A stretch of 64,000 bases of DNA from Singulisphaera sp. GP187 (GCA_945869475.1 CAMBOV010000006.1:62001-126000), one strand, 5' to 3'; shown: positions 8,680 to 17,053, counted from the first letter of the stretch. Made by a program: numbers and translations. The notes: a model not told the origin generated them from the letters alone.

Positions 8680-8793
8680 AAGCTATCGATCGCCCAAACT
8701 CGTGCGAGCCTTGAGAGTGGCTCGCGACTCGGGAGAGCGCTGAATGATTTCTCGACGCACCGAGTGTTGACATGGGATGATCGTCTTGATCAG

Positions 8794-10104
8794 TTAGTTC
8801 GCCAAAGCCTTCGTGATCGCGGCGCGAAGGTGCTTCTCTGGTTCGCCGCCCACTCCAACCTCAGCCAAGGCGATGGTTCCATCTTTGTTGATCAGGATGA
8901 GCGTGGGAATGCCAGTGACACCATACGCCTCCGCGAGCGGATCGCCCTTAAGCAAGCATCCATAGGTGAACTTCTTTGAGTCCATGTACTTCTTGGCGGC
9001 GCCATCGCCACGTTCGAATGTGTTGACGCCCAGAACGACCGCGCCCTTGTCCTTGAACTCATCACTGAGTTTCTGAATCGTCGGCATCACCTGCTTACAT
9101 GGACCGCACCACGTCGCCCAGAAATCGAGCAGTACTACTTTTCCTTTGAGGGATGCCATCGAGACATCCGTTCCATCGAGAAGCTTGAGTTGAAAGTCGG
9201 GAGCCTTGTCGCCGATCTTCACGGCGAGGCCAGACGCGCCCCGAGGCGCCTTTGTGATGGTCGCTCCGTCCTTCACTGGTTTGCCTTCTCTGAGCACGAG
9301 CACGTTGTCCGGTTGCTTTGCGTGATCTTCTTCTTTGGGCGCGTCGACCCTTGCGAAACCCTCTGGCGCCGTCTGTGTGAAGAGTGCGGGATCGACCGCT
9401 GCGTTGACCTTCACCCTCGAATAGGTGAGAGTGGTTGGGGGTGGACCAAAGGGCGATCCATCGGCCATGTTGAACGTTTCTGTCAGCCGTCTCGGCATGT
9501 TGTCGGCGCGCGCAAGCGCGAGTGTCGTGACGAGGCGAATCGACTTCGCATTGGCCGGATCTGAAGCTTTCGCGCCGCCTGGTGGTCCTTCCATCATCGT
9601 CATCTCCCGCACGAGGCGCACGACATCGCACGGGGTGCCATCCAAAGTCTGCTCAGGATCGAGCGTGATCGAAACTGGTTGAGGCACATGCTCGCCACCT
9701 TCGCCGCCGCGTTTTTGATCCATGAGCCACTGCGGAAAATGCTGGAGAACTTCTTCGAGCACTGGGTCAATGGTGTTGCCGAGATCCATATAGGTCTTCG
9801 ACGTGAAGTCGACGACAACGGTCATCTGGTCGTTGTTGGTAATCACACGGGTTGGCGTGCCGTCTTTCAGCGTCTCGATGCGAAACTTGACTGTGCTGTC
9901 ATCGGCAGGATCGAACGCCATCACAACATGTACGGGCGTGCCGCCGCTCGCTGTGATCCCGTCGAACGAGGTGACTTTCCTCGCGGTACTTACGTAGGCG
10001 TCGAAAATGGCTTTCGCCTTCGGATCAATCGTGTTTTGCGCAAGTGCGTTGCAGCAGAAGAACGCAACCGTGGCGGCGAGAACCGACGATCGAAAAAAGC
10101 TCAT
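8794..10104 (-). CDS. exported TlpA/ResA-like thioredoxin-domain protein
   Basis: 436 residues with a signal peptide (about 1-22, ending ALAQ). The first about 290 residues form an outer-membrane-lipoprotein-sorting-like domain (DUF2092-type pattern: KAIFDAYVSTARKVTSFDGI, VVVDFTSKTYMDLG, SITLDPEQTLDGTPCDVVRL). Then comes a TlpA-like thioredoxin domain with APDFQLKLLDG, the redox pair WCGPC (Cys333, Cys336), the GVNTFERGD insert and the cis-Pro loop GIPTLILI. Such fusions are common in planctomycetes and are presumed to handle extracytoplasmic thiol/disulfide exchange. Convergent with the gene ending at 8679; upstream neighbours are on the same strand but 42 bases away. Confidence 0.88.
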   Translation of the reverse strand: MSFFRSSVLAATVAFFCCNALAQNTIDPKAKAIFDAYVSTARKVTSFDGITASGGTPVHVVMAFDPADDSTVKFRIETLKDGTPTRVITNNDQMTVVVDFTSKTYMDLGNTIDPVLEEVLQHFPQWLMDQKRGGEGGEHVPQPVSITLDPEQTLDGTPCDVVRLVREMTMMEGPPGGAKASDPANAKSIRLVTTLALARADNMPRRLTETFNMADGSPFGPPPTTLTYSRVKVNAAVDPALFTQTAPEGFARVDAPKEEDHAKQPDNVLVLREGKPVKDGATITKAPRGASGLAVKIGDKAPDFQLKLLDGTDVSMASLKGKVVLLDFWATWCGPCKQVMPTIQKLSDEFKDKGAVVLGVNTFERGDGAAKKYMDSKKFTYGCLLKGDPLAEAYGVTGIPTLILINKDGTIALAEVGVGGEPEKHLRAAITKALAN

Positions 10105-10146
10105 GGTCGCAGAGTCTAAGGCAAATCTGTGCCATCGCGAAAATCG

Positions 10147-10707
10147 TTAGCGTCGGCGCGAACGAACGAATCCGGCGAGCACCATCGCTGCGAGCACCCC
10201 TGGAGCAGGAACTGGAGGGACGACCGTTCCGCCACCCGTCGATGGGTTGCCATCTCCGTCAACGAATGAAAGCGGACTGTCGCTTCCGCCCTTGATGAAG
10301 TACGCACCAGCCTGAGCATCGCGTGCACTCGAAAAGAGCATCGCGGTGTAGACGTGGCCCGCCAAGAGCGAGATTGAATCACCGGTGAATGCGACGAAAT
10401 CGAATTGCTGGGTGAAACTGCTCGGGCCGAGTGTCACGCTGAGCAGGTTTGCAGTAGTGCCGTAGTCCTCGTACGCACCTTCAAAGATCACGAATGAAAT
10501 CGAATCGGTCGTTTGCGATCCAGCTTTCATTGTCAGCAGAGCGCCTTCAATGTCAAACATGTCTTGCGATACGGAGTAGGTCCAGTGCTGGGTATGGTTG
10601 ATGTCGCATTGCACCTGCGCGCCCGTATGGCCAGTCGAAAGCAGGATCGCTGCGGTCGCGTTCGGCGCGAAGGCGAGAGTTGCGATGGCGAAACCGAAGA
10701 TTGCCAT
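10147..10707 (-). CDS. exported protein with PEP-CTERM-like sorting tail
   Basis: 186 residues with a signal (about 1-19, FAIATLAFAPNATA) and a short C-terminal module: a proline-rich stretch PVPAPG, a hydrophobic helix (VLAAMVLAGF) and a basic end VRSRRR. This is the tripartite layout of PEP-CTERM/exosortase-type sorting signals. The middle is a predicted beta-sandwich (MFDIEGALLTMKAGSQ, ISFVIFEGAYEDYG) as in many such structural proteins. The ATG at 10707 has no close ribosome site; a strong GGAGG lies about 28 bases upstream, so the true start may be a non-standard codon upstream. No exosortase gene is in the window. Confidence 0.75.
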   Translation of the reverse strand: MAIFGFAIATLAFAPNATAAILLSTGHTGAQVQCDINHTQHWTYSVSQDMFDIEGALLTMKAGSQTTDSISFVIFEGAYEDYGTTANLLSVTLGPSSFTQQFDFVAFTGDSISLLAGHVYTAMLFSSARDAQAGAYFIKGGSDSPLSFVDGDGNPSTGGGTVVPPVPAPGVLAAMVLAGFVRSRRR

Positions 10708-10885
10708 GGATTGGCGATCCGTATGGATAAAAGTCCTCCAGGTAGCACAAAGAGCAAAAGTTTGATAAAAGATTTAGAAATTCCGCAAAATGAAAACAAT
10801 ATTGCGATAGCGGAAGGTTTCTCATTTTAATAGCCGCAGTGTTTTTATGAATGCAGAATCAGTTCGGACAGCCAGAACTACTGCG
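10708..10885 (-). promoter_or_regulatory. AT-rich leader of the PEP-CTERM-like gene
   Basis: 10740-10850 is clearly more AT-rich than its surroundings (TTTGATAAAAGATTTAG, ATTTTAATAG), as expected of a promoter region. An imperfectly spaced inverted repeat TTCCGC (10781-10786) / GCGGAA (10810-10815) lies within it and could be an operator. No protein gene is credible here. Confidence 0.4.
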
Positions 10886-11233
10886 TCAGATCGAAGGAAG
10901 CTCGAATTCGACCATTTGCTCGGGTGTGGCGATCGAGCGACCATCAAAGGGCGAGTCTCGAACATGCTGGGGTTGAACGGGTTGTGCTTTCGCAATAAGC
11001 AGGGCGCCAATTCGCGCCAGCGTCGGCGTCGGGGAAGGGGATTCGCAGCGGCTCGTCGCCGTGACCACTCCCCACGCGCTCATCAGGAACGTGAGACCCG
11101 CCGCGTCGACCCTGCTGCTTTCGTTGATGTCTCCAAGTCGCCTCTGTGGCATGTTGAATGCCCGGCAGAGAAAGGCGCGGAATCTCGGCCGATACCCGGT
11201 CGCTACCACGACGCGACAATCGAGAAGTTCCAC
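10886..11233 (-). pseudogene. possible C-terminal remnant of a flavin-dependent monooxygenase
   Basis: 115-codon minus-strand frame starting with a GTG inside the end of the methyltransferase gene. It reads VVVATGYRPRFRAFL, then RVDAAGLTFL and a final helix ARIGALLIAKAQ. The order ATGYRP, pGLxF, small helix is that of the C-terminal part of NAD(P)/FAD monooxygenases, but the nucleotide-binding N-terminus is absent, since the upstream DNA encodes another gene in a different frame. The composition is better than that of the Arg-rich opposite-strand frame (10847-11254), so a remnant is the more likely reading, yet coincidence cannot be excluded. Confidence 0.3.
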
Positions 11234-11937
11234 TGCGGAACTCCTTGGTCGTAGGTGCTCGGTTCATATCGAGCCGTCATGCCGATCGATCGCAGGTGTT
11301 CGAGCACAGCGTCGGCGTATGGATGCCGCATCGGTCGCGTCGGGTCGAGGCCATAGCAGGGGTAGAGGCGAATCTCACGCGCGACTCGCGCGAGGCCGGA
11401 GGTCGCGCGAAGGTGAAAGGCGAGATCGAATTCGCGAGTCTCCAGCATTCCAGCGTCCTCGACCGGCGCGTAGGTGAAGAGAAAGTGTGCCGAGAGCGCG
11501 AGGTCGAACGAGCGATCGGCGAATGGCAAGACCGGCAGGGCGGCGTTGACGTATCGACTGTCGCATTCGGGTCCAGCTGGACCATGCTTCGAAAAATCGT
11601 CGAGCAATTCATCGAGCGCGAGTCGCTTGTCGTGTGCGTAGGTCTCTGGATCATCCCCCGCGAGCCTTGGATTCTCCGTGCGAATGAGTTGGATGCAATC
11701 GACGATGTCTGCCTCGCCTTGCGCGCGCAACTTCTCGATCGACAGTGCGAAGAGCGGATCGCATCCCACAATATCGATGCCCCGTTTGCGGCCCTCTGAG
11801 ACAAAACTTGCGGGACCGCAGGGACAATCGAGCACGCGCGTTCCGTGCAAGTCGTCGAGTCGAAGGTTCCAGATCTGCTCGTACTCCTGCCAAGTACGGC
11901 CGAAGAACTGCACGCGAGGAAAATGAAGTGGAGGCAT
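11203..11937 (-). CDS. class I SAM-dependent methyltransferase
   Basis: 244 residues from the ATG at 11937 (a GTG at 12003, directly after a stop, would add 22 residues). Motif I is VLDCPCGPASFVSEG, followed by the acidic end of strand 2 in IVGCDPLF, an insert rich in acidic residues (GDDPETYAHDKRLALDEL), then motif FADRSFDLALSAHFLF, which is the strand 4 region, and a C-terminal beta-hairpin. The substrate is unknown; related proteins are annotated only as methyltransferases acting on small molecules or lipids. The Cys-Pro-Cys variation in motif I is not rare in this group. It stands alone on the minus strand, upstream of the possible monooxygenase remnant. Confidence 0.8.
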   Translation of the reverse strand: MPPLHFPRVQFFGRTWQEYEQIWNLRLDDLHGTRVLDCPCGPASFVSEGRKRGIDIVGCDPLFALSIEKLRAQGEADIVDCIQLIRTENPRLAGDDPETYAHDKRLALDELLDDFSKHGPAGPECDSRYVNAALPVLPFADRSFDLALSAHFLFTYAPVEDAGMLETREFDLAFHLRATSGLARVAREIRLYPCYGLDPTRPMRHPYADAVLEHLRSIGMTARYEPSTYDQGVPQWNFSIVASW

Positions 11938-12041
11938 CGGGCGATCGTATCGAGCCGCCAGTGCCGTACCTTGGTTCGCGGCGCGCGCGATGACCTCAAC
12001 CACTCAAGGCTCTGCTCATCGGACTCTCGAGTGTCGGTTTG

Positions 12042-12323
12042 ATGCGTGTGAGATTCCTTGCGCTGCAGTTGAAGTGCCAGGTCAAGGAACGCACGATCGC
12101 GCTCGCGCAAGGTTCGTATGCGGGTGACACGGGCGGCCCGTACGCGAGCATTCAGTCAGCGGCGGATGGCGACCGCGAACTTCTCGCTGCGCTTGAAAAG
12201 GGGCGACTCTTCGCCTACATCGGAAACCTCGAGGCATACAAGTCGCCACTCGAGCCAAACAGTGATCGACTGCGCTCGTACTCACTCAACCGATCTTTTC
12301 GGCGCGAGAGCCACTCCAACTAA
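12042..12323 (+). CDS. doubtful small ORF
   Basis: 93 codons from the ATG at 12042, in the gap between the methyltransferase and the MFS gene; the last 40 bases are antisense to the MFS 3' end. The translation (MRVRFLALQLKCQVKERT, DGDRELLAALEKGRLFAYIG) has an ordinary amino acid balance, unlike most shadows here, but there is no ribosome site and no recognised motif. It may be a remnant. Confidence 0.22.
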   Translation: MRVRFLALQLKCQVKERTIALAQGSYAGDTGGPYASIQSAADGDRELLAALEKGRLFAYIGNLEAYKSPLEPNSDRLRSYSLNRSFRRESHSN

Positions 12324-13526
12324 TCCGCCAATCGCGAAGAGCGCGAGTACCACTGCGGGGCCGGTCGATCCCCACTTGTCCGCGACGAGCAACATCACGA
12401 ACGGTCCACTGCCGCCGACGAGTGCAGCAGCGCAGTCGTACGAAGTAGCGAGCCCCGAGACTCGCACTTCGGCAGGAAAGAGCCTTGGCAGCAATCCGAG
12501 ATAGCCGCCGATGAAGACGCTTGCGATCGCGCCCAGTGCGATCGCGGGCAGTGCGCCGTGCACTTCGATCAGGTGATATGCGGGCAGTGCGAAGAGGATC
12601 AGAGTGCAGAGTGCGAAGCCGCAGACTCGTCGCGCGCCAATTCGGTCGGCGAGCCATCCACTGAAAATGTAAATCGCTGATCCGCAGCTCGCCGAAATGA
12701 GCGCGATGCCATCGGCGCGATGCACCTCAATCTTGCAGATCTGCACGAGGAATGTCGGCAACGCGAGGAAGAGTGCCGCGACCACCCAGGCGTGCACCGA
12801 GCACATCAAGAATCCAGCGACGACTGCGCGGGGAGATTCGCGCAAGAGTCGGCGCAGTGGAAAACGTTCAATCTCGCTGTTTGCTCGCAGCGTTTCGAAA
12901 GTCGTTGTCTCGCCGACGTGACGACGAACGAAGTAGGCCATGACGCCGACGCAGCTTCCAAATCCGAAGGCCAATCTCCAGGCCCACGCAAGCGCTTGCT
13001 CGGTTCCAAAGATGCTTTCGATGATGAGCGCGACACCTTGCCCAAGCGCCATCCCTGAGTTGACGCCGGCGAGAAGAATCGCTGTGACAAGTCCCGCGTG
13101 TCGAGTGCCCGCGTGTTCGCTGAGCCAGCAGAGTGATGCGGGGATCTCGCCGCCCAGTGCCATGCCTTGCATGAGCCGGAAGATCACCAGAAGAATTGGA
13201 GCCGCGATCCCGATGGTGGCGTAGCCAGGGAGCAGGCCGATCAACAGCGTGGTGGCGGCCATCCCAAGAACGGTGTGAGAAAAAACGTACGCGCGGCCGC
13301 GGCGATCAGCAATATGCGCCCACAGGATTCCACCGATTGGTCGAGCGAGGTATCCCACGGCGAAGACGGCAAAGGCTTTGAGTGTCGCAGTCGATTCGCC
13401 AGCGGAGGCAGGAAAAAATGCCTTGCCGATGTGTGGAGCGAAGACCGCGAAGATCACGAAGTCGTAAAACTCGAAGACCCCGCCGAGTGCGGAGATTGCC
13501 GTCGCGCGCCAGAGCGGAGTCGCCAT
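12282..13526 (-). CDS. MFS transporter, metabolite:H+ symporter type
   Basis: 414 residues with about 12 predicted membrane helices. The start MATPLWRATAISALGGVFEFYDFVIFAVFA has the FEFYDF motif typical of the MHS/sugar-carboxylate symporters. The loop 2-3 signature is GHLADRRGRA-like: here WAHIADRRGRAYVF, and loop 8-9 repeats it as GWLADRIGARRV. MHS members import carboxylates, betaines or aromatic acids with protons. The substrate cannot be read from sequence. A second, distinct MHS-type transporter is encoded at 39899-41227. It appears to be a single-gene unit. Confidence 0.85.
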   Translation of the reverse strand: MATPLWRATAISALGGVFEFYDFVIFAVFAPHIGKAFFPASAGESTATLKAFAVFAVGYLARPIGGILWAHIADRRGRAYVFSHTVLGMAATTLLIGLLPGYATIGIAAPILLVIFRLMQGMALGGEIPASLCWLSEHAGTRHAGLVTAILLAGVNSGMALGQGVALIIESIFGTEQALAWAWRLAFGFGSCVGVMAYFVRRHVGETTTFETLRANSEIERFPLRRLLRESPRAVVAGFLMCSVHAWVVAALFLALPTFLVQICKIEVHRADGIALISASCGSAIYIFSGWLADRIGARRVCGFALCTLILFALPAYHLIEVHGALPAIALGAIASVFIGGYLGLLPRLFPAEVRVSGLATSYDCAAALVGGSGPFVMLLVADKWGSTGPAVVLALFAIGGLVGVALAPKRSVE

Positions 13527-13541
13527 TTTCGAAACCTACCA

Positions 13542-13559
13542 CGCGCTGAGTTCAGCGCG
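13542..13559. terminator. hairpin without T-run
   Basis: CGCGCTG (13542-13548) pairs with CAGCGCG (13553-13559) around the loop AGTT, between the start of the MFS gene and the end of the small-protein/hydrolase unit. It may end the upstream minus-strand transcript. No T-tract follows. Confidence 0.3.
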
Positions 13560-13613
13560 CTTCAAAGGCCGCCTCGAGAGCAGTCGTCGGCGCGCGTGTG
13601 ATCGTGGTCCCGA

Positions 13614-13796
13614 CTAGTGCGCGGGCATTTCCGCTGGCATCGCCATCATGCCACTGATCTGTGGACCGCGATTCGACCACTCGGTGCATGTGTGGCCGTA
13701 TGGTTGAGGAAGAGAGTTCTTCACTGTCCATCCGAGCAGTTGTGCAGAGAAGGACTGCGCCGCGGGGGACGTGTCGTGTGTTGCTGATTGAGTCAT
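13614..13796 (-). CDS. small hypothetical protein
   Basis: 60 residues starting at an ATG with one of the best ribosome sites in the window (AAGGAG, spacing about 7). The protein begins MTQSATHDTSPAAQSFSAQ, has a central LLGWTVKNSLPQPYGHTC and ends in a Met-rich tail (GMMAMPAEMPAH). No membrane helix, no known motif. It follows the alpha/beta hydrolase gene by 35 bases on the same strand and is probably co-transcribed with it. Function unknown; the strong site and short spacing are the reasons for calling it. Confidence 0.6.
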   Translation of the reverse strand: MTQSATHDTSPAAQSFSAQLLGWTVKNSLPQPYGHTCTEWSNRGPQISGMMAMPAEMPAH

Positions 13797-13831
13797 TGGA
13801 TGCTCCTTGAGAACGGGCGAAGCAGCCGAGC

Positions 13832-14743
13832 CTAGAGCGTGTTGTGAAGCCATTCGAGCATGATGGAGGCGATGGCTGAACTGTTTTTCTCGAGCATCAG
13901 CATGTGCCCATTGCCGACAATACCTCGCGAGCCGAGGTCGATGAAGTCTGCTGAGATGCCATGGGAGAGAAGGTACGTGACGATTTGTTGATCGAGCTCT
14001 GGTGGATGGTCGAGGTCGTCGGTTCCAGTGATGACTGCGAATTTTATCTTGCTAAGCGCGCGAAAATCATCAACGCGAAGCTGCGATCCTCGCACGTTGC
14101 ATCGCTCGTGCATGAGCTGCGGCGCAATTGGATGGAGCGACGCGAGATACTCGCTCGCGTACTCGCGAGGAAAGTGCTGGCTTCGATCGCCGATCATCTT
14201 CTCGCGCGCGCCAGCGTCGCTATAGCTGAATGGCGCCGCGCGGTCCAACGTGAGTTCGTTGCCGAGAAATCGAATCGTCAACTCATCACTTGACTCGTGC
14301 AGGATCTTGGAGTGCTCTTGAATGTTGCCCATCGGTCCTGGGGCGACGGCGATCACTCGCGTGATGATCGAATTGCACAGCTCAGCGAGCTTCCACCCGT
14401 ATGGCCCCGCCATCGAGTGCGTCACAAGAATCACGCCGCCGCCGATCTCTTCAAGGAGTGACGCGAGTCCTGCGACGATACGCGCGCCGTCGTGGAGTTC
14501 AAGAGCGATGGGATCGCTCTGCCCGCATCCGGGCCAATCTGGCACGAACACCTCGTATCCCTTCTGCGCAAAGTCATATGCCCAACTCGGCCGACCATCA
14601 GGTGTGCGCAGGTAGCACGCGCTCGTGTGCGCGGCACCATGAATCATCACGACCCGCTCGTCGTGCAGCCGTGCAGTTGGAGTGATCTTCTCGTACGAGA
14701 CGTGGCACTCTGACGTGCGGTGACTCAATCGCTGTGTTTGCAC
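13832..14743 (-). CDS. alpha/beta hydrolase with atypical nucleophile elbow
   Basis: 303 residues from a GTG. The fold is clear: VVMIHGAAHTSACY (HG oxyanion loop), VFVPDWPGCGQSD, the elbow VTHSMAGPYGW, the acid loop VITGTDDLDHPPE and the final His in GNGHMLML. The elbow is T-H-S-M-A-G, lacking the usual Gly at both G-x-S-x-G positions (T and A instead); Ser-Asp-His is otherwise intact. Related enzymes are esterases and lactonases of unknown substrate. An ATG internal start is unlikely because the first strand lies at about residue 30. It is the first gene of a two-gene minus-strand unit with the 60-residue protein. Confidence 0.82.
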   Translation of the reverse strand: MQTQRLSHRTSECHVSYEKITPTARLHDERVVMIHGAAHTSACYLRTPDGRPSWAYDFAQKGYEVFVPDWPGCGQSDPIALELHDGARIVAGLASLLEEIGGGVILVTHSMAGPYGWKLAELCNSIITRVIAVAPGPMGNIQEHSKILHESSDELTIRFLGNELTLDRAAPFSYSDAGAREKMIGDRSQHFPREYASEYLASLHPIAPQLMHERCNVRGSQLRVDDFRALSKIKFAVITGTDDLDHPPELDQQIVTYLLSHGISADFIDLGSRGIVGNGHMLMLEKNSSAIASIMLEWLHNTL

Positions 14744-14793
14744 GAGCGAGAAGCGTAGTCAAGTGGAGGGCACTGCGAGTAATCTTCCTTTGA

Positions 14794-15072
14794 GGCAGGA
14801 CACAACCATGGGATGCTTGCCACAGTTCCCGAATCTGCACTCACGATGCAGTTCCAGAATACTTGCTTGCGATGAAGGCAATGGCAGCGCGCATCGGTGG
14901 CACGGCCGATGAACCCTCTGATGTCGCGGACATCAGATTCTTGATACGCCATTTGAAACTCGCGTCCGCCACCGATGTGCTCGCGCTGGTTGCGCGCTAC
15001 TACCCAGCGGGTCGGGTGCCCGCGAAGACACAATTCTTAGTTGACGGCTTGTTCGACGAGGAAGCGTTATGA
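14794..15072 (+). pseudogene. C-terminal remnant of a DUF6036-type (nucleotidyltransferase-like) protein
   Basis: The frame is open from 14794 (after a TGA at 14791) and reads VPEYLLAMKAMAAR, DVADIRFLIRHL, ALVARYYPAGRVPAKTQF and a short end. This is the C-terminal pattern (yLLAMKlxA, DxxDixxLl, yyP...lpp+...l) of DUF6036-like proteins, which resemble MNT/toxin nucleotidyltransferases. The similarity begins before any usable start codon (the first is TTG at 14863 or ATG at 14869), and the N-terminal catalytic GS/DxD part is absent, so it is likely truncated. A small ORF is coupled to it by ATGA. Confidence 0.45.
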
Positions 15073-15266
15073 GACCAACTTCGCTCGCTGAAGTTGTGCG
15101 GCTTGCAGCAGCCGTCGTCGAACTCGCACATCGTTGTCGTCACATGGTGGAGCCGTTGAGTCTGGTGTGTGTTGTGTTGGGGCACCTCCTTCCGCACGAT
15201 CACTGGTATCGCCATCCACAAGAGGGCACGCGAATCTGGGCTGTAGGTGAAATCGACGCTCTCTGA
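15069..15266 (+). CDS. small hypothetical ORF coupled to the DUF6036 remnant
   Basis: 65 codons whose ATG overlaps the stop of the remnant (ATGA). It reads MRPTSLAEVVRLAAAVVEL, then VLGHLLPHDHWYRHPQ and ends GEIDAL. It could be the broken partner of the DUF6036 gene. No known motif; no further support. Confidence 0.35.
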   Translation: MRPTSLAEVVRLAAAVVELAHRCRHMVEPLSLVCVVLGHLLPHDHWYRHPQEGTRIWAVGEIDAL

Positions 15267-15387
15267 GGGCTTCGATCTCACCTACAGGCGGAGTTGACGG
15301 CGGGCATTGCTCTTGAGGGGCGGATTCTCTCGCCTCTGGAGGCATTTTCAGAGAAGTTCGTTGTCCTGCGAGGACGCCAATCAGACA

Positions 15388-16506
15388 ATGTGGCTGATGT
15401 CCACCTCACCGCTTCGGCTTTCCTCGCTCGGCGTCACCGCTGGCTCGCTCGCCGCGCTCGTCGCCGTCTTCATGCTCACCTCGAGCGCGTCGGCGCAGTG
15501 GCAGCAGTCCACGGGAACGGCTGCGCTCAACTTTCAGTCACTGATCTCGCGTGGACCAACGGTCTTCGCGGGCGGCGCAACGGGCGCGTACCGATCAGAA
15601 AACAACGCGACCAGTTTTACATTTTCAAACTCGGGCAATAGCGCGGTTGGACCAACACGCGGCTTCGCATCTGAGGACACATACATTTACACATGCACGA
15701 GTCAGGGTGTCTTTCGAAGTGCCAACAATGGCGTCAATTGGATTCTAAAGAGCACCGGGCTCACCAGCCTGCTCAGCCATGGGATACTCCAAGTGCAATC
15801 GAAGCTCTTTCTCGTTGGACCGACTGGTGCTTTTCGGTCAGACAATCAGGGCGACAGTTGGACCGCTGCTGGGATGGCGGGAATCGATACGCGCTGCATT
15901 ACTGCGATCGATTCGACCCTCTTCGTCGGCACCAACGGCACCGGCGTCTACAAGAGCACGAACTGGGGAGCCAGCTGGACCGCGATCAATACCGGTCTCG
16001 CGTCAACGAACATACGTGCGATCGAAGCCAAAGGAACGACACTCTTTGCGGGCGGACAGATCGGAACGGGGGTCTATCGCTCGACCGATCTCGGCGCGAA
16101 CTGGACTCTCCTTGCGGGCGGACTCGCAACGGGTTCTTATCGCGGCTTCGCGCATGACGATCGATTGATCGTCGCGGGATCATTCGGCGACGGTGTGTTT
16201 TACTCGGTCGACAACGGCGGCAAGTGGACGCAGATCAATGGCGGTCTCACCGACCTGACGATCTTCGATCTTGAGATTCACCAGGGATACATCGTCGCAG
16301 CGACGAACACCAACGGAGTCTTTCGTTACGCGATCTCGAACACGATCGATCTCACGGGCGATCTCTGCGTCGATGGATCCGATCTCGCTGCGTTCTTGAG
16401 CGCATGGGGAACCTGCACAGATTGCGCCGCTGATTACAACGGCGACGACCAGGTTGATGGCAGCGATTTCGGTTTGCTGCTCTCGAATTGGGGCTTGTGC
16501 GGGTGA
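15388..16506 (+). CDS. exported BNR/Ycf48-like propeller protein with dockerin-like tail
   Basis: 372 residues from the ATG at 15388; the ATG at 15397 is the alternative. A signal peptide (about 10-36, ending SASA) precedes 6-7 repeats of the type VYRSTDLGANWT / GVYKSTNWGASWT / FYSVDNGGKWT, the Asp-box pattern of BNR/sialidase-like and Ycf48-like propellers. The C-terminus holds two calcium-loop repeats (DLCVDGSDLAAFLSAWGTC and DYNGDDQVDGSDFGLLLSNW), the dockerin-like pairs common in Phycisphaerae. No sialidase catalytic residues can be placed. It is probably a surface or periplasmic protein of unknown ligand. It stands alone, between the remnant pair and guaD. Confidence 0.82.
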   Translation: MWLMSTSPLRLSSLGVTAGSLAALVAVFMLTSSASAQWQQSTGTAALNFQSLISRGPTVFAGGATGAYRSENNATSFTFSNSGNSAVGPTRGFASEDTYIYTCTSQGVFRSANNGVNWILKSTGLTSLLSHGILQVQSKLFLVGPTGAFRSDNQGDSWTAAGMAGIDTRCITAIDSTLFVGTNGTGVYKSTNWGASWTAINTGLASTNIRAIEAKGTTLFAGGQIGTGVYRSTDLGANWTLLAGGLATGSYRGFAHDDRLIVAGSFGDGVFYSVDNGGKWTQINGGLTDLTIFDLEIHQGYIVAATNTNGVFRYAISNTIDLTGDLCVDGSDLAAFLSAWGTCTDCAADYNGDDQVDGSDFGLLLSNWGLCG

Positions 16507-16561
16507 CAGGTGACTAGCATCGCGCGCACCATTGGCGCCGCCGTCGCTCGTGACTGCCTTT

Positions 16562-17053
16562 ATGAACCACGACTCTCGCGAATCTCAGCACGACCGTTTC
16601 ATGCGCCGGGCGATCGCACTTTCGATTGAAAGTGCGGTGACGCAGCGGGGGGGTCCATTCGGTGCAGTGATTGTGAAGGATGGCGCCATCATTGGCGAGG
16701 GAGTTAATTGTGTCACGGCGTGGAACGATCCAACAGCTCATGCAGAAGTCGTCGCCATTCGTGCGGCGTGCAAACAGGTGAGTTCGTTCGATCTTTCAGG
16801 TGCGAAGATCTACACGAGTTGCGAGCCCTGTCCGATGTGCCACGCGGCGATTTATTGGGCGCGGCTTGGAGCGATCTACTACGCCAACACGACGGGCGAT
16901 GCAGCGGCGATTGAGTTCGATGACGCGCGCATCACTCACGAGCTTGGGGCGCCGCCAGAGTCGCGAGCGATTTCGATGACGCAACTTTTGCGAGACGAGG
17001 CACAGATCGCATTCGTCGCGTGGACGAAGCAGCCCAACAAGATTCAGTACTGA
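16562..17053 (+). CDS. guaD: guanine deaminase (nucleoside/cytidine deaminase fold)
   Basis: 163 residues from the ATG at 16562. The zinc motifs are intact: HAE (His60-Ala-Glu62), where Glu is the proton shuttle, and PCPMC (Cys90, Cys93). The C-terminal region KIYTSCEPCPMCHAAIYWAR and the following FDDARITHELG match the GuaD/TadA-like guanine deaminase group rather than cytidine deaminase, since a dimer tail with SMTQLLRDEA follows. It converts guanine to xanthine, the substrate of the XDH encoded 6 kb downstream. It is convergent with uricase and placed at the edge of the purine locus. Confidence 0.85.
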   Translation: MNHDSRESQHDRFMRRAIALSIESAVTQRGGPFGAVIVKDGAIIGEGVNCVTAWNDPTAHAEVVAIRAACKQVSSFDLSGAKIYTSCEPCPMCHAAIYWARLGAIYYANTTGDAAAIEFDDARITHELGAPPESRAISMTQLLRDEAQIAFVAWTKQPNKIQY

